This document shows, in pieces, positions 7,864 to 14,098 of a DNA stretch of 18,420 nt; the stretch's first letter is position 1, and each line of letters opens with the position of its first letter. The notes beneath the pieces are model-generated. The model saw only the letters and a list, made by a program, of their open reading frames with translations, was not told where the DNA came from and ran no database searches. The stretch comes from Chloroflexota bacterium (GTDB lineage: Bacteria > Chloroflexota > Limnocylindria > Limnocylindrales > CSP1-4), in contig JACQEH010000164.1 of the NCBI GenBank assembly GCA_016200675.1, positions 1-18,420 of the forward strand, in the 5' to 3' direction. The position numbers and the translations under genes are program-made.

Positions 7864-8620
7864 ATGGCCCTCTCACAGTCTGCCCTGTCCGAGCTGCTCG
7901 ACGCCATGCGCGCCGGCGGCTCGCTCGACGTCATGCGCGAGGCGCTGACGCTCGTCCTCCAGGAGCTCATCGAGGCCGAGGCGGCTCAGGCGATCGGCGC
8001 CGGCCGCTATGAGCGGACCGATGAGCGCACCACCCACCGCAACGGCAGTCGGACCCGGCTCCTGTCCACCAAGGCGGGTGACGTCGAGCTCCACATCCCC
8101 AAGCTCCGGGAGGGCTCGTTCCTGCCGGTCCTGCTCGAGCCGCGGCGACGCATCGACCGGGCCCTCTGGGCGGTCGTGATGGAGGCCTACGTCCACGGCG
8201 TGTCCACCCGCAAGGTGGACGACCTCGTCCGCGCCCTGGGCATCGATGCCGGGATCAGCAAGAGCGAGGTGTCCCGGATCTGCGGCGAGCTCGACACCGT
8301 CGTCGGCGCCTTCCGGGAGCGCCGCCTCGACCACGTCGCCTTCCCGTACGTGTTCCTCGACGCGACGTACGTCAAGGCCCACGAGGGTGCGTCCGTGGTC
8401 AGCAAGGCGATCGTCATCGCGACCGGCGTCACCGCCACGGGCGATCGCGAGGTGCTGGGTCTCGCGGTTGGTGACAGCGAGGACGGTGCCTTCTGGACGG
8501 CCTTCGCCCGGAGTCTCCGGGCCCGTGGCCTCGGCGGGGTGCGCCTCGTCATCAGCGACGCCCACCAGGGCCTCAAGGCGGCGATCGCGGTGGTCTTCCT
8601 GGACGCCGCCTGGCAGCGCT
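7864..8620 (+). pseudogene. IS256-family transposase, 5' part (disrupted by IS110 insertion)
   Basis: This encodes residues 1-252 of a Mutator-family DDE transposase, which cuts and joins the ends of the IS256 element. The sequence contains the family's N-terminal helical region, QAIGAGRYERTDERTTHRNG, and the start of the catalytic core. YVFLDATYVK holds the first catalytic Asp (166), and VISDAHQGLKAAI holds the second (232). The coding frame is interrupted in the conserved WQRCRVHF motif: the Cys codon begins at 8620 and continues at 10073. Joining 7864-8620 to 10073-10560 gives an uninterrupted 414-residue protein of normal family length. The gene is therefore disrupted only by the insertion and has not decayed. 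As it stands, translation runs on into the IS110 left end and stops at 9135. Confidence 0.93.
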
Positions 8621-8637
8621 CATCGGTACACAGTGGC

Positions 8638-8815
8638 GCGGGACCGCTGGTCCCCGTCTCGCACCGAGCGGAGAGCACCTTGGCAGCGGCGATCGGCTTA
8701 GAGATCCTCCGGCAGACCCGTGCCTCCGCTCGGAAGGCGAGCCTACACCGGCCCGAGGGAGACGTGCCACGAGCACCGAACGATGAGCGTCCCGGGTGGG
8801 TGCGCCGAGCGGCGA
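8638..8815 (+). ncRNA. Predicted IS110 bridge RNA with readable target and donor guides
   Basis: The left end of the IS110 element can be read as a bridge RNA, which pairs with target and donor DNA to direct recombination. A 5' hairpin is formed by GGGACC (8640-8645) and GGTCCC (8649-8654). A perfect 10-bp stem (8664-8673 with 8724-8733), extended by GCAC/GTGC, encloses the target loop. Inside it, TGGCAGCG (8681-8688) equals the left target 8611-8618. CCGGCAG (8709-8715) is the reverse complement of the core plus right target 10071-10077. A second loop, closed by GGCG/CGCC and CACC/GGTG (8736-8749 with 8799-8806), contains GAGGGAG (8755-8761), equal to the right end 10063-10069. It also contains CGATGAG (8781-8787), the reverse complement of core plus left end 8619-8625. 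Ends are approximate, set by the predicted junction promoter and the last stem. Confidence 0.9.
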
Positions 8816-8846
8816 GTCGAGGTGTCGCAGCCAGGAGGGCAGCATC

Positions 8847-10046
8847 GTGGAGGTCTTTGTCGGGATCGATTGGGGCGAGCAGCATCACCAAATCCACGCA
8901 CTCGACGGCGGGGGCGCCACACTGCTCTCGCTCCGGGTACCGCACGACCGGTCGGGGTTGGAGCGGCTGCGCGTCGCACTGGCGGGACTCGGTGACCCAT
9001 CAGAGGTCAATGTCGCGATCGAGCGGCGCGAGGGCCTGCTTGTCGATCACCTCCTCGCGTGGGGCCATCCCGTCTACCCGGTCAACCCGAAGGTCGCCTC
9101 CCGGGCCCGGGAGGGCTATCGCGCCGCTCCGGTGAAGAGCGACGCGCTCGACGCGTACGCCCTGGCCGATCTGCTTCGCCGCCAGGTCGCCACGTGGCGG
9201 CCGCTCCGCCGTCCCAGCGCCGTCCAGGCGGAGCTCGGGGCGCTCATCCGTGACCGGGAGCGGTTCGTCGTCGAGCACCGCCGGCTGCAGCACCAGCTCC
9301 GGGCGGTTCTCGAGACCTACTACCCGGCGGCGACGAAGCTGTTCAGCTCGCTCGACCGCTCCATTACGCTCGCCTTCCTGCGGCGGTATCCGATACCAGC
9401 CGAGGCGGAGCGCCTGACCGCCCACCGCCTGAGCCGGTTCCTCTCCCGCCAAGGCTACTCGGGTCGGACCGCGCCCGAGGTCATGATCGAACGCATCCGG
9501 GCGTATATGGGCACGCCGAACGCTGGTGTGGACGCCGCCCGCGCCCGGTCGATGGTTGCCCTCGTCGACCTCCTCGAGCAGGTCGGCCAGATCCTCGACG
9601 ACTACGAGACCGCCATCGTCGGCGTCCTCGCGCGCCATCCCGAGGCCGCGGTGTTCGCGAGCTTCCCCGGCACCGGGTTGATCACGACCGCGACGTTGCT
9701 CGCCGAGATCGGCGAGGACCGGTCACGCTTCCCCTCGCCAGGGAGCCTCTTGGCCGAGGCCGGTCTCGCGCCGGTCACCCGCCAGTCCGGCTCGTCCCTA
9801 CGGGTCAGCTTCCGCTACGCGGCCAATCACCACCTCCGGGCCGCCTGGAGCCAGTGGATGCTGACCGCGATCCGGATCTCGCCGTGGACCCGGGAGGCGT
9901 ACGACGCTGCGAGAGCCCGCGGTCAGAGCCACAGCCGGGCCGTCCGTTCGGTTGGCGCTCGCTGGGGCCGGATCCTGTGGCGCTGCTGGCAGGACCGCCG
10001 CACCTACGATCCGGCACTCGATCGGCGGGTGGCCATGGTCGCCTGA
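8847..10046 (+). CDS. IS110-family DEDD recombinase (bridge RNA-guided transposase)
   Basis: This 399-aa recombinase has an N-terminal RuvC-like DEDD domain and a C-terminal Transposase_20 domain. Catalytic acidic residues are visible as GIDWG (Asp8), VAIERREG (Glu59) and KSDALDAYALADLL (Asp99, Asp102), at spacings like those of IS621. A central coiled-coil-like stretch (RDRERFVVEHRRLQHQLRAV) follows. The C-terminal domain begins near FASFPGTGLITTATLLAEIG, and GLAPVTRQSGSS carries the candidate nucleophilic serine. The start is taken at GTG 8847 because AGGAGG (8833-8838) lies 8 nt upstream and the family's first strand begins at once. An in-frame ATG at 8796 would add 17 unlikely residues and overlap the bridge RNA region. 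The frame is intact and all key residues are present, so the element is probably active. Confidence 0.95.
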   Translation: MEVFVGIDWGEQHHQIHALDGGGATLLSLRVPHDRSGLERLRVALAGLGDPSEVNVAIERREGLLVDHLLAWGHPVYPVNPKVASRAREGYRAAPVKSDALDAYALADLLRRQVATWRPLRRPSAVQAELGALIRDRERFVVEHRRLQHQLRAVLETYYPAATKLFSSLDRSITLAFLRRYPIPAEAERLTAHRLSRFLSRQGYSGRTAPEVMIERIRAYMGTPNAGVDAARARSMVALVDLLEQVGQILDDYETAIVGVLARHPEAAVFASFPGTGLITTATLLAEIGEDRSRFPSPGSLLAEAGLAPVTRQSGSSLRVSFRYAANHHLRAAWSQWMLTAIRISPWTREAYDAARARGQSHSRAVRSVGARWGRILWRCWQDRRTYDPALDRRVAMVA

Positions 10047-10069
10047 CAGAGGGAGGTTGACAGAGGGAG
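10044..10069 (+). repeat. 12-bp tandem duplication at the IS110 right end
   Basis: TGACAGAGGGAG occurs at 10044-10055, overlapping the recombinase stop codon, and again at 10058-10069. The second copy contains the donor sequence matched by the bridge RNA guide. Confidence 0.85.
10057..10062 (+). promoter_or_regulatory. Perfect -35 hexamer at the IS110 right end (half of a junction promoter)
   Basis: TTGACA ends 8 bp before the right boundary. In a circularised element it would be joined through CT to the left end, placing TACACA (8627-8632) 16 bp downstream as a weak -10. The predicted start near 8638-8640 coincides with the first hairpin of the bridge RNA. In the integrated state the two halves are separated, so the promoter would form only in the circle. 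This mirrors the arrangement reported for IS621. Confidence 0.65.
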
Positions 10070-10070
10070 T

Positions 10071-10560
10071 CTGCCGGGTCCACTTCCTGCGCAACGTCCT
10101 CGCCCGCATCCCGAAGGGCCGAGCCGAGATGGTCCTGGCGCTCATCCGCACGATCTGGGCCCAGCCCGATCCGGTCGCCGTCCGGGAGCAGCTCGACGCC
10201 GTCGCCGACAAGCTGAGCACCGGGTTCCCGGTCGTGGCGGCGATGCTCCGCGAGGCGCGCGAGGACGTGACCGCCTTCGCCGCCTTCCCGTTCGCCCACT
10301 GGAAGAAGATCTGGAGCACGAACCCGCTCGAGCGGGTCAACAAGGAGATCAAGCGCCGGAGCGACGTGGTCGGGATCTTCCCCAACGAGGCCGGGGTCCT
10401 GCGCCTCGCGGGGGCGGTCCCGCTCGAGGTCCACGACGAGTGGACGATCGCCGAGCGGCGCTACCTCGCCGAGGGCTCCATGGCCCTCCTTGACCGGACC
10501 CCCGATGATGACCCGACCAAGGAGGTGGACGAAGCGAAGAACCTGCTGCTGGCGTCCTGA
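10071..10560 (+). pseudogene. IS256-family transposase, 3' part (disrupted by IS110 insertion)
   Basis: This is the remainder of the split Mutator-type transposase, starting inside the WQRCRVHFLRN motif. It contains FAHWKKIWSTNPLERVNKEI, whose Glu is the third catalytic acidic residue (Glu339 of the rejoined protein). It ends with the family-typical C-terminus at TGA 10558-10560. No start codon with a ribosome binding site is obvious at its 5' end, so it is unlikely to be made separately. CT at 10071-10072 duplicates the last two bases of the 5' fragment, being the IS110 core dinucleotide. Confidence 0.93.
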
Positions 10561-10602
10561 CCGGCGCCGCCGATATTGTCGCTGCGGATCACGACGGATC
10601 GC

Positions 10603-10628
10603 TCAAAGTCCACCACTCCAGGGGGCAC
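10603..10628 (-). repeat. IS256-family right terminal inverted repeat
   Basis: Read on the minus strand the end begins GTGCCCCCTGGAGTGGTG, mirroring the left end at 7741-7766. A short dyad (GGGGCACG at 10622-10629 with CGTGCCCC at 10634-10641) spans the junction with the flanking array and could form a hairpin in the IS256 transcript. Confidence 0.7.
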
Positions 10629-10630
10629 GG

Positions 10631-10642
10631 CCGCGTGCCCCG
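10631..10642 (+). repeat. Candidate target site duplication of the IS256 element, right copy
   Basis: CCGCGTGCCCCG is identical to 7727-7738. Joining the flanks through a single copy rebuilds a continuous repeat array with a 50-bp unit. Confidence 0.6.
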
Positions 10643-10874
10643 TCGGGCCCGCGCGTTCCATGTCCCAGGTCCCGCGCCGTCGGTTCTCCTCGTCCGCCCG
10701 CACGTTCCATGTCCCAGGTCCCGCGCCGTCGGTTCTCCTCGTCCGCCCGCACGTTCCATGTCCCACTCTCCTCGTCCGCCCGCACGTTCCATGTCCCAGG
10801 TCCCGCGCCGTCGGCTCTCCTCGTCCGCCCGCACGTTCCACGTGCCCCGTCCGCCCGCACGTTCCACGTGCCCC
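10642..10874. repeat. Tandem array of 49-50 bp GC-rich repeats (six units)
   Basis: Units start at 10642 (50 bp), 10692 (49), 10741 (33, internal deletion), 10774 (49), 10823 (26, short form) and 10849 (short form, decaying). Most begin GTCCGCCCGCACGTTCCA; the first begins GTCGGGCCCGCGCGTTCCA. Long units continue TGTCCCAGGTCCCGCGCC. Short ones replace this with CGTGCCCC. There are no unique spacers, and the reading frames through it are repetitive and unlike real proteins. A further unit sits at 7688-7737 across the IS256 insertion. Confidence 0.9.
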
Positions 10875-11142
10875 GCCCCGTCGAGCTCAGTGCCAAATCA
10901 TCACCCGGTGGGAGCTCGTCACCCGCGGCCGGCAACCGCCTGACCGGACTGAGCGTGAATCGGCCGGCCCGTCGGCTGGGACGCTGTCAAATGCCCCTTG
11001 GTATGCGCGGATGGCAGGAATCCCCTGACGAGCCCCCAGGTGGGGAGAATTTGTCAGGAACCCGGCGACCGCGCCCGAGCCGGCCGGAGCCACTTCCGAG
11101 GCGGGGCGGAAGCGGTCATGAACCCGGTGCCGAGCCAGGGCG

Positions 11143-11277
11143 GAGCCGCCGTCCGATCGGTGCGGGAGCCGCTGTCCGGTCAGTGTGGAGCCGGCCCCGA
11201 GCCGCCGTCCGATCGGTGCGGGAGCCGCCGTCCGATCGGTGCGGAGCCGGCCCCGAGCCGCCGTCCGATCGGTGCGG
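11143..11277. repeat. 23-bp repeats with a 56-bp higher-order period
   Basis: The unit GAGCCGCCGTCCGATCGG plus TGCGG occurs at 11143, 11199, 11222 and 11255, with a diverged copy at 11166. A GAGCCGGCCCC spacer follows each pair, so pairs recur every 56 bp. The core CCGATCGG is palindromic. No credible gene lies in 10875-11523; the open frames there are repeat-encoded. Confidence 0.85.
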
Positions 11278-11411
11278 AGCCGCTCAGGAACCCGGTGGCG
11301 AGTCGGTGCGGGACCGCTTTCGTGCCGGGGCGGAGCCGCTCAGGAACCCGGTGGCGAGTCGGTGCGGGATCGCTTTCGTACCGGGGCGGAGCCACTCAGG
11401 AACCCGGTGCG
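11275..11411. repeat. 56-bp tandem repeats (two full, one partial)
   Basis: Units 11275-11330 and 11331-11386 differ at only two positions (C/T and G/A). A third, truncated unit starts at 11387. Each carries CTCAGGAACCCGGTGGCGAG followed by TCGGTGCGGGA. Diverged pieces of the same sequence occur upstream at about 11054 and 11117. Confidence 0.88.
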
Positions 11412-11523
11412 GCACCGGCGCGGGAAGCCCGCGCGGGAGCCTGCGAGGCGGGGCCAGCCGAGTCGGCACGGTCGACCTGCGGATCAACAGACCGCCGGGC
11501 AGCCCGGCGATCCGGGGGTTGGG

Positions 11524-12198
11524 TCAGCCGCCGCCGCGGTCGAGGCGGTGCTTGGCCACGAAGGCGGCGGCCTGGGCGCGCCGCTCGAGGTTGAGCTTGG
11601 AGAGGATGGAGCTGACGTAGTTCTTGACCGTCTTGTCGGACAGGAACACGTCCGACGCGATCTCCTTGTTCGTCTTGCCCTCGGCCACGAGCAGCAGGAT
11701 CTTCTGCTCCTGGGCCGTCAGCTGGGCAAGCTCATCCGTATAGGTCCCGGTGGCGATGCGTCGGACGCGCTCGAGAACCTTCTCGGTGACGGCCGGGTCG
11801 AGGAGCGATTCGCCGCGGCCCACCGATTCGAGGGCGGCCACGAGATCTCGGGCCCGGATCTGCTTCAGGAGGTAGCCCGAGGCGCCGGCGACGATCGCCG
11901 ACAGGACCGCCTCTTCGTCCGGGAACGAGGTCAACATGACGATGCGCGTCGCCGGGAGCTCGGAGCGGATCTCGCGGCAGGCCTCGATGCCGGAGCCGTC
12001 CGGGAGGCGGACGTCCATGATCACGATATCCGGCTCGAAGCGGGTCGCCTGCTCGATGGCCTCACGCACGGTTCCGGCCTCGGCAACGACCTGGAAGCCG
12101 TCGCGACGGTCGAGGAGGGCCACCAGACCCTGGCGGACGACTTCGTGGTCGTCGACCACCAGGAGACGCAGGACCTTTGGAGTCGGGCTATCTGTCAC
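11524..12198 (-). CDS. NarL/DosR-family response regulator
   Basis: This 224-aa two-domain transcription regulator has an N-terminal receiver domain with the acidic pair Asp16/Asp17 (LLVVDDHEVV), phosphoacceptor Asp62 (VIMDVRLPDGSG), Thr90 (VMLTSF) and Lys112 (GYLLKQ). A LuxR-type helix-turn-helix follows near the C-terminus, with LTAQEQKILLLVAEGKTNKE and SDKTVKNYVSSILSKL as the recognition region. The organisation and motifs resemble DosR/DevR. It starts with GTG at 12196-12198, overlapping the stop of the sensor kinase as GTGA, so the pair is co-translated. The partner kinase is DosS-like, suggesting control by redox, oxygen or a gas ligand. Direct targets are unknown; the universal stress gene beyond the kinase is a plausible one. 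Confidence 0.93.
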   Translation of the reverse strand: MTDSPTPKVLRLLVVDDHEVVRQGLVALLDRRDGFQVVAEAGTVREAIEQATRFEPDIVIMDVRLPDGSGIEACREIRSELPATRIVMLTSFPDEEAVLSAIVAGASGYLLKQIRARDLVAALESVGRGESLLDPAVTEKVLERVRRIATGTYTDELAQLTAQEQKILLLVAEGKTNKEIASDVFLSDKTVKNYVSSILSKLNLERRAQAAAFVAKHRLDRGGG

Positions 12199-13406
12199 GC
12201 GGAGTCCTCTGCGGGCAACAGTGGCAACCTCGCGATGATACGGGTGCCGGAGCCGATCGCGCTCCGGATCTCCAGCGAGCCGCCGGCGGACATCGCCCGG
12301 TCGTGCAGGTTGACCAGCCCAAGATGACCCGCGCCGCGCGGCGCCCCGGGCTCGAAGCCGTGCCCGTCGTCGTCGACGGTGACGACGACGATGTCGCCGT
12401 CGAGGCCGAGTGCAATCGTCACTCGCCTGGCATTGCTGTGCCGGAGGGTGTTGCTGACCGCTTCGCGGACGATCTGGACCAGTTGCGTGGCGCCTTCCCG
12501 CGTCATGTCCACATCGACCCGCGCCAGGGCGGCCGGATCGAGGTCCAGGTCGACCTTCAGCGCGGACGTCGAGAGGAGGCCGACCTCGTCGGCGATCGAC
12601 GCCAGCCGGGCCCCGACCGCGATGTCGACCGTCTCCGAGCTGAGAGCGACGATGAACTGGCGGATCTCGCCGATGGTGAGGTTGAGCCGATCGATCGCCC
12701 GGTCGATGCGCGCCGACGCCTCGGCCGGGGCATCAGCCATGAGGTCCGGGACGTCCTCGAGGGAGAGCGCGACGGCGTAGATGCCCTGGATGATCCCGTC
12801 ATGCAGGTCACGTCCGATCCGGATCCGCTCGTCGACCAGCGCCAGGCGCTGGACTCGGGTATGGAGACGAGCATTCTGGATGGCGATTCCGGCATGCAGG
12901 GCGAACATCTCGACGAGGCGGAGGTCGCGCTCGGTGAACTCCGGCGCGGTCGTCTTGTTGGTCAGGTAGAAGTTGCCCGTCGGCGCGCCGCCGACCCGGA
13001 TCGGGACGCCGAGGAACGACCGCATCGGCGGGTGTCCCTCGGGGAAGCCGTACGAATCCGGGTGGGCGGCGATGTTCGGAATCCGGTACGAGCGGGCCTC
13101 CCGGATGATGAGGCCCAGGAGCCCGTGGCCACTCGGGAGCGGTCCGATCGCAGCCCGGTCGGCGGCCGAGATCCCGCTGGTGATGAAGAACTCGATGCGG
13201 CCGCTGGCATCGATGATCCCGAGCGCCGCGTACCGGGCGTCGACGAGCTCGCGAACCGAATCGACGATCAGCTGAAGGACGCGATCGAGGTCGAGCTCGC
13301 CCGCGATCGCCCGCGTCGCGACATCCAGGGCGTCGATCGCGGCGACGACCGAGAAGTCGTCACCTGGCGCCGCGGCAGGGGATGCCGCGTGCCGTACCTC
13401 GCTCAC
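12195..13406 (-). CDS. GAF-domain sensor histidine kinase (DosS/NreB-like, HisKA_3)
   Basis: This 403-aa soluble sensor kinase has one GAF domain at about residues 40-185 (LDRVLQLIVDSVRELVDARY ... FTERDLRLVEMFALHAGIAI). A HisKA_3 dimerisation/phosphoacceptor segment carries RIGRDLHDGIIQGIYAV, with His202 as the phosphorylated residue. The HATPase domain follows, showing the N-box REAVSNTLRHSNARR, the G1 box DDDGHGFEPG and the later GHLGLVNLHDRA. There are no membrane segments. Mycobacterial DosS has two GAF domains, with heme in the first. A single GAF of this kind could bind heme or another ligand, but I cannot assign a heme ligand with confidence. The GTG start at 13406 has only a weak upstream ribosome site. 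Its stop overlaps the response regulator start by four bases. Confidence 0.92.
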   Translation of the reverse strand: MSEVRHAASPAAAPGDDFSVVAAIDALDVATRAIAGELDLDRVLQLIVDSVRELVDARYAALGIIDASGRIEFFITSGISAADRAAIGPLPSGHGLLGLIIREARSYRIPNIAAHPDSYGFPEGHPPMRSFLGVPIRVGGAPTGNFYLTNKTTAPEFTERDLRLVEMFALHAGIAIQNARLHTRVQRLALVDERIRIGRDLHDGIIQGIYAVALSLEDVPDLMADAPAEASARIDRAIDRLNLTIGEIRQFIVALSSETVDIAVGARLASIADEVGLLSTSALKVDLDLDPAALARVDVDMTREGATQLVQIVREAVSNTLRHSNARRVTIALGLDGDIVVVTVDDDGHGFEPGAPRGAGHLGLVNLHDRAMSAGGSLEIRSAIGSGTRIIARLPLLPAEDSA

Positions 13407-13450
13407 GTCCGAAGGGTAGCAGCGTGCGGCGAGCCGGATGCCGGCGACGA

Positions 13451-13472
13451 CCGGCCCGGCGGAACGGGCCGG
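13451..13472. promoter_or_regulatory. Inverted repeats in the kinase/stress-protein divergent intergenic region
   Basis: The 13407-13588 gap between divergent genes contains an exact 8-bp dyad, CCGGCCCG (13451-13458) and CGGGCCGG (13465-13472), with a 6-nt loop. It is followed at once by a second, imperfect dyad GGAGGTCACTTCC (13471-13483). Either may be an operator for the adjacent response regulator. No clear promoter hexamers are visible. Confidence 0.35.
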
Positions 13473-13588
13473 AGGTCACTTCCGTGAGCAGCCCGCCGAG
13501 CGGACGATGCCCCAATGACCGGACGTCCCGCCGTTTCGCCTACCCGCCGGCAGCCACCGCGATGACTGCGGTCACGGAGTCCCCAGCC

Positions 13589-14053
13589 ATGAGCGTGATC
13601 AGGCCCAAAGGCGGCATCCGGCGGATCCTCCTGGCGACGGATCTCTCCGCGGCGTCCGAGGGCGCGGCCATGCAGGCCCTCGACCTTGCCCGGGACCTCG
13701 GCGCGACGCTCCTGATCGTCAGCGTCATCGATGCCGGATCGCTCCGCCTGCCGGGCGGTCGATCTGCCCTGCGCGTCGACCAGGTCCGGCTGGGCCGGGA
13801 GGCCGCCGCCCAGGACCTCGTGACGCGGGGACGGGCCATGGGCGTTGCCGTCAACTTCCTCATCTGGGAGGGCGACGCAGGCGAGTCCATCGTCGAGGCG
13901 GCCCGCAGCGAGCAGGTGGACCTCGTCGTGGTCGGCAGCCACGGCCGCGGCTCGGTGGGCCGCTTCTTCCTCGGCAGCGTCTCGGACTTCGTCGTCCGCC
14001 ATGCCGCCAGCCCGGTCCTCGTGGTCCGGGCGCGGGGCGAGCTGCCGAGCTGA
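13589..14053 (+). CDS. Universal stress protein (UspA family)
   Basis: This 154-aa single-domain universal stress protein starts with RRILLATDLSAASEGAAMQA, the usual first strand and helix. It ends with the nucleotide-binding signature GSHGRGSVGRFFLGSVSDFV and the terminal strand SPVLVVRA. The GxxGxGx9GS pattern is the ATP-binding type. The frame is open from 13382. ATG 13589 is preferred since GGAG lies about 10 nt upstream and the conserved fold begins shortly after; ATG 13562 is an alternative without a ribosome site. The gene is divergent from the DosS/DosR-like pair. USP genes are classic members of DosR-type regulons, so control by the neighbouring regulator is a reasonable inference. 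It converges with the CoA-transferase B gene over a 30-bp gap. Confidence 0.9.
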   Translation: MSVIRPKGGIRRILLATDLSAASEGAAMQALDLARDLGATLLIVSVIDAGSLRLPGGRSALRVDQVRLGREAAAQDLVTRGRAMGVAVNFLIWEGDAGESIVEAARSEQVDLVVVGSHGRGSVGRFFLGSVSDFVVRHAASPVLVVRARGELPS

Positions 14054-14081
14054 GCGCCGCGCACCGGCACAGCGCCAAACC

Positions 14082-14098
14082 GCCTACTTCGTGTAGGC
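14082..14098. terminator. Small hairpin between convergent genes, possible bidirectional terminator
   Basis: GCCTAC (14082-14087) and GTAGGC (14093-14098) form an exact 6-bp stem with a 5-nt loop. It covers the TAG stop of the minus-strand CoA-transferase B gene and lies just past the stress-protein stop. There is no strong T-run on either side, so terminator function is uncertain. Confidence 0.35.

Larger units (their letters stand above)
8619..10070 (+). mobile_element. IS110-family insertion sequence (IS110 subgroup) with CT core
   Basis: A 1452-bp element is inserted in the IS256 transposase gene. Its boundaries follow from the interrupted codon series: TGGCAGCG-CT on the left and CT-GCCGG on the right, with the CT shared (8619-8620 and 10071-10072). 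There are no terminal inverted repeats and no duplication beyond the dinucleotide, as expected for IS110 recombination. The long non-coding end lies upstream of the recombinase (8621-8846) and the right non-coding end is only about 24 bp. This is the layout of the IS110 subgroup rather than IS1111, and matches the IS621 model, which also uses a CT core. Confidence 0.93.
7739..10630 (+). mobile_element. IS256-family (Mutator-type) insertion sequence, interrupted by an IS110-family element
   Basis: This element carries a Mutator-type DDE transposase gene (7864-8620 plus 10071-10560) bounded by imperfect terminal inverted repeats. Outside them lies a 12-bp direct repeat (7727-7738 and 10631-10642), the candidate target duplication. 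IS256 relatives usually duplicate 8-9 bp. The extra bases may be chance identity within the surrounding repeat array, so the ends are uncertain by a few bases. Without the 1452-bp nested IS110 element, the IS256 copy would be about 1.44 kb, a normal size for the family. Confidence 0.85.

Noticed and set aside
8621..9135. C-terminal extension of the IS256 transposase frame past the insertion point
   Set aside because: The reading frame continues by chance through the IS110 left end and out of frame with the recombinase; homology to the transposase stops at the insertion.
8621..10070. IS1111-subgroup assignment for the nested element
   Set aside because: IS1111 elements place the long non-coding RNA region downstream of the recombinase; here the long structured end is upstream and the downstream end is about 24 bp.
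10642..10874. CRISPR-like array
   Set aside because: Repeats are head-to-tail with no unique spacers, unit lengths vary, and no cas genes are present in the window.
10490..11620. Plus-strand open frame across both repeat clusters
   Set aside because: The translation simply repeats short Pro/Arg-rich units generated by the tandem DNA repeats; no domain or plausible start context is visible.
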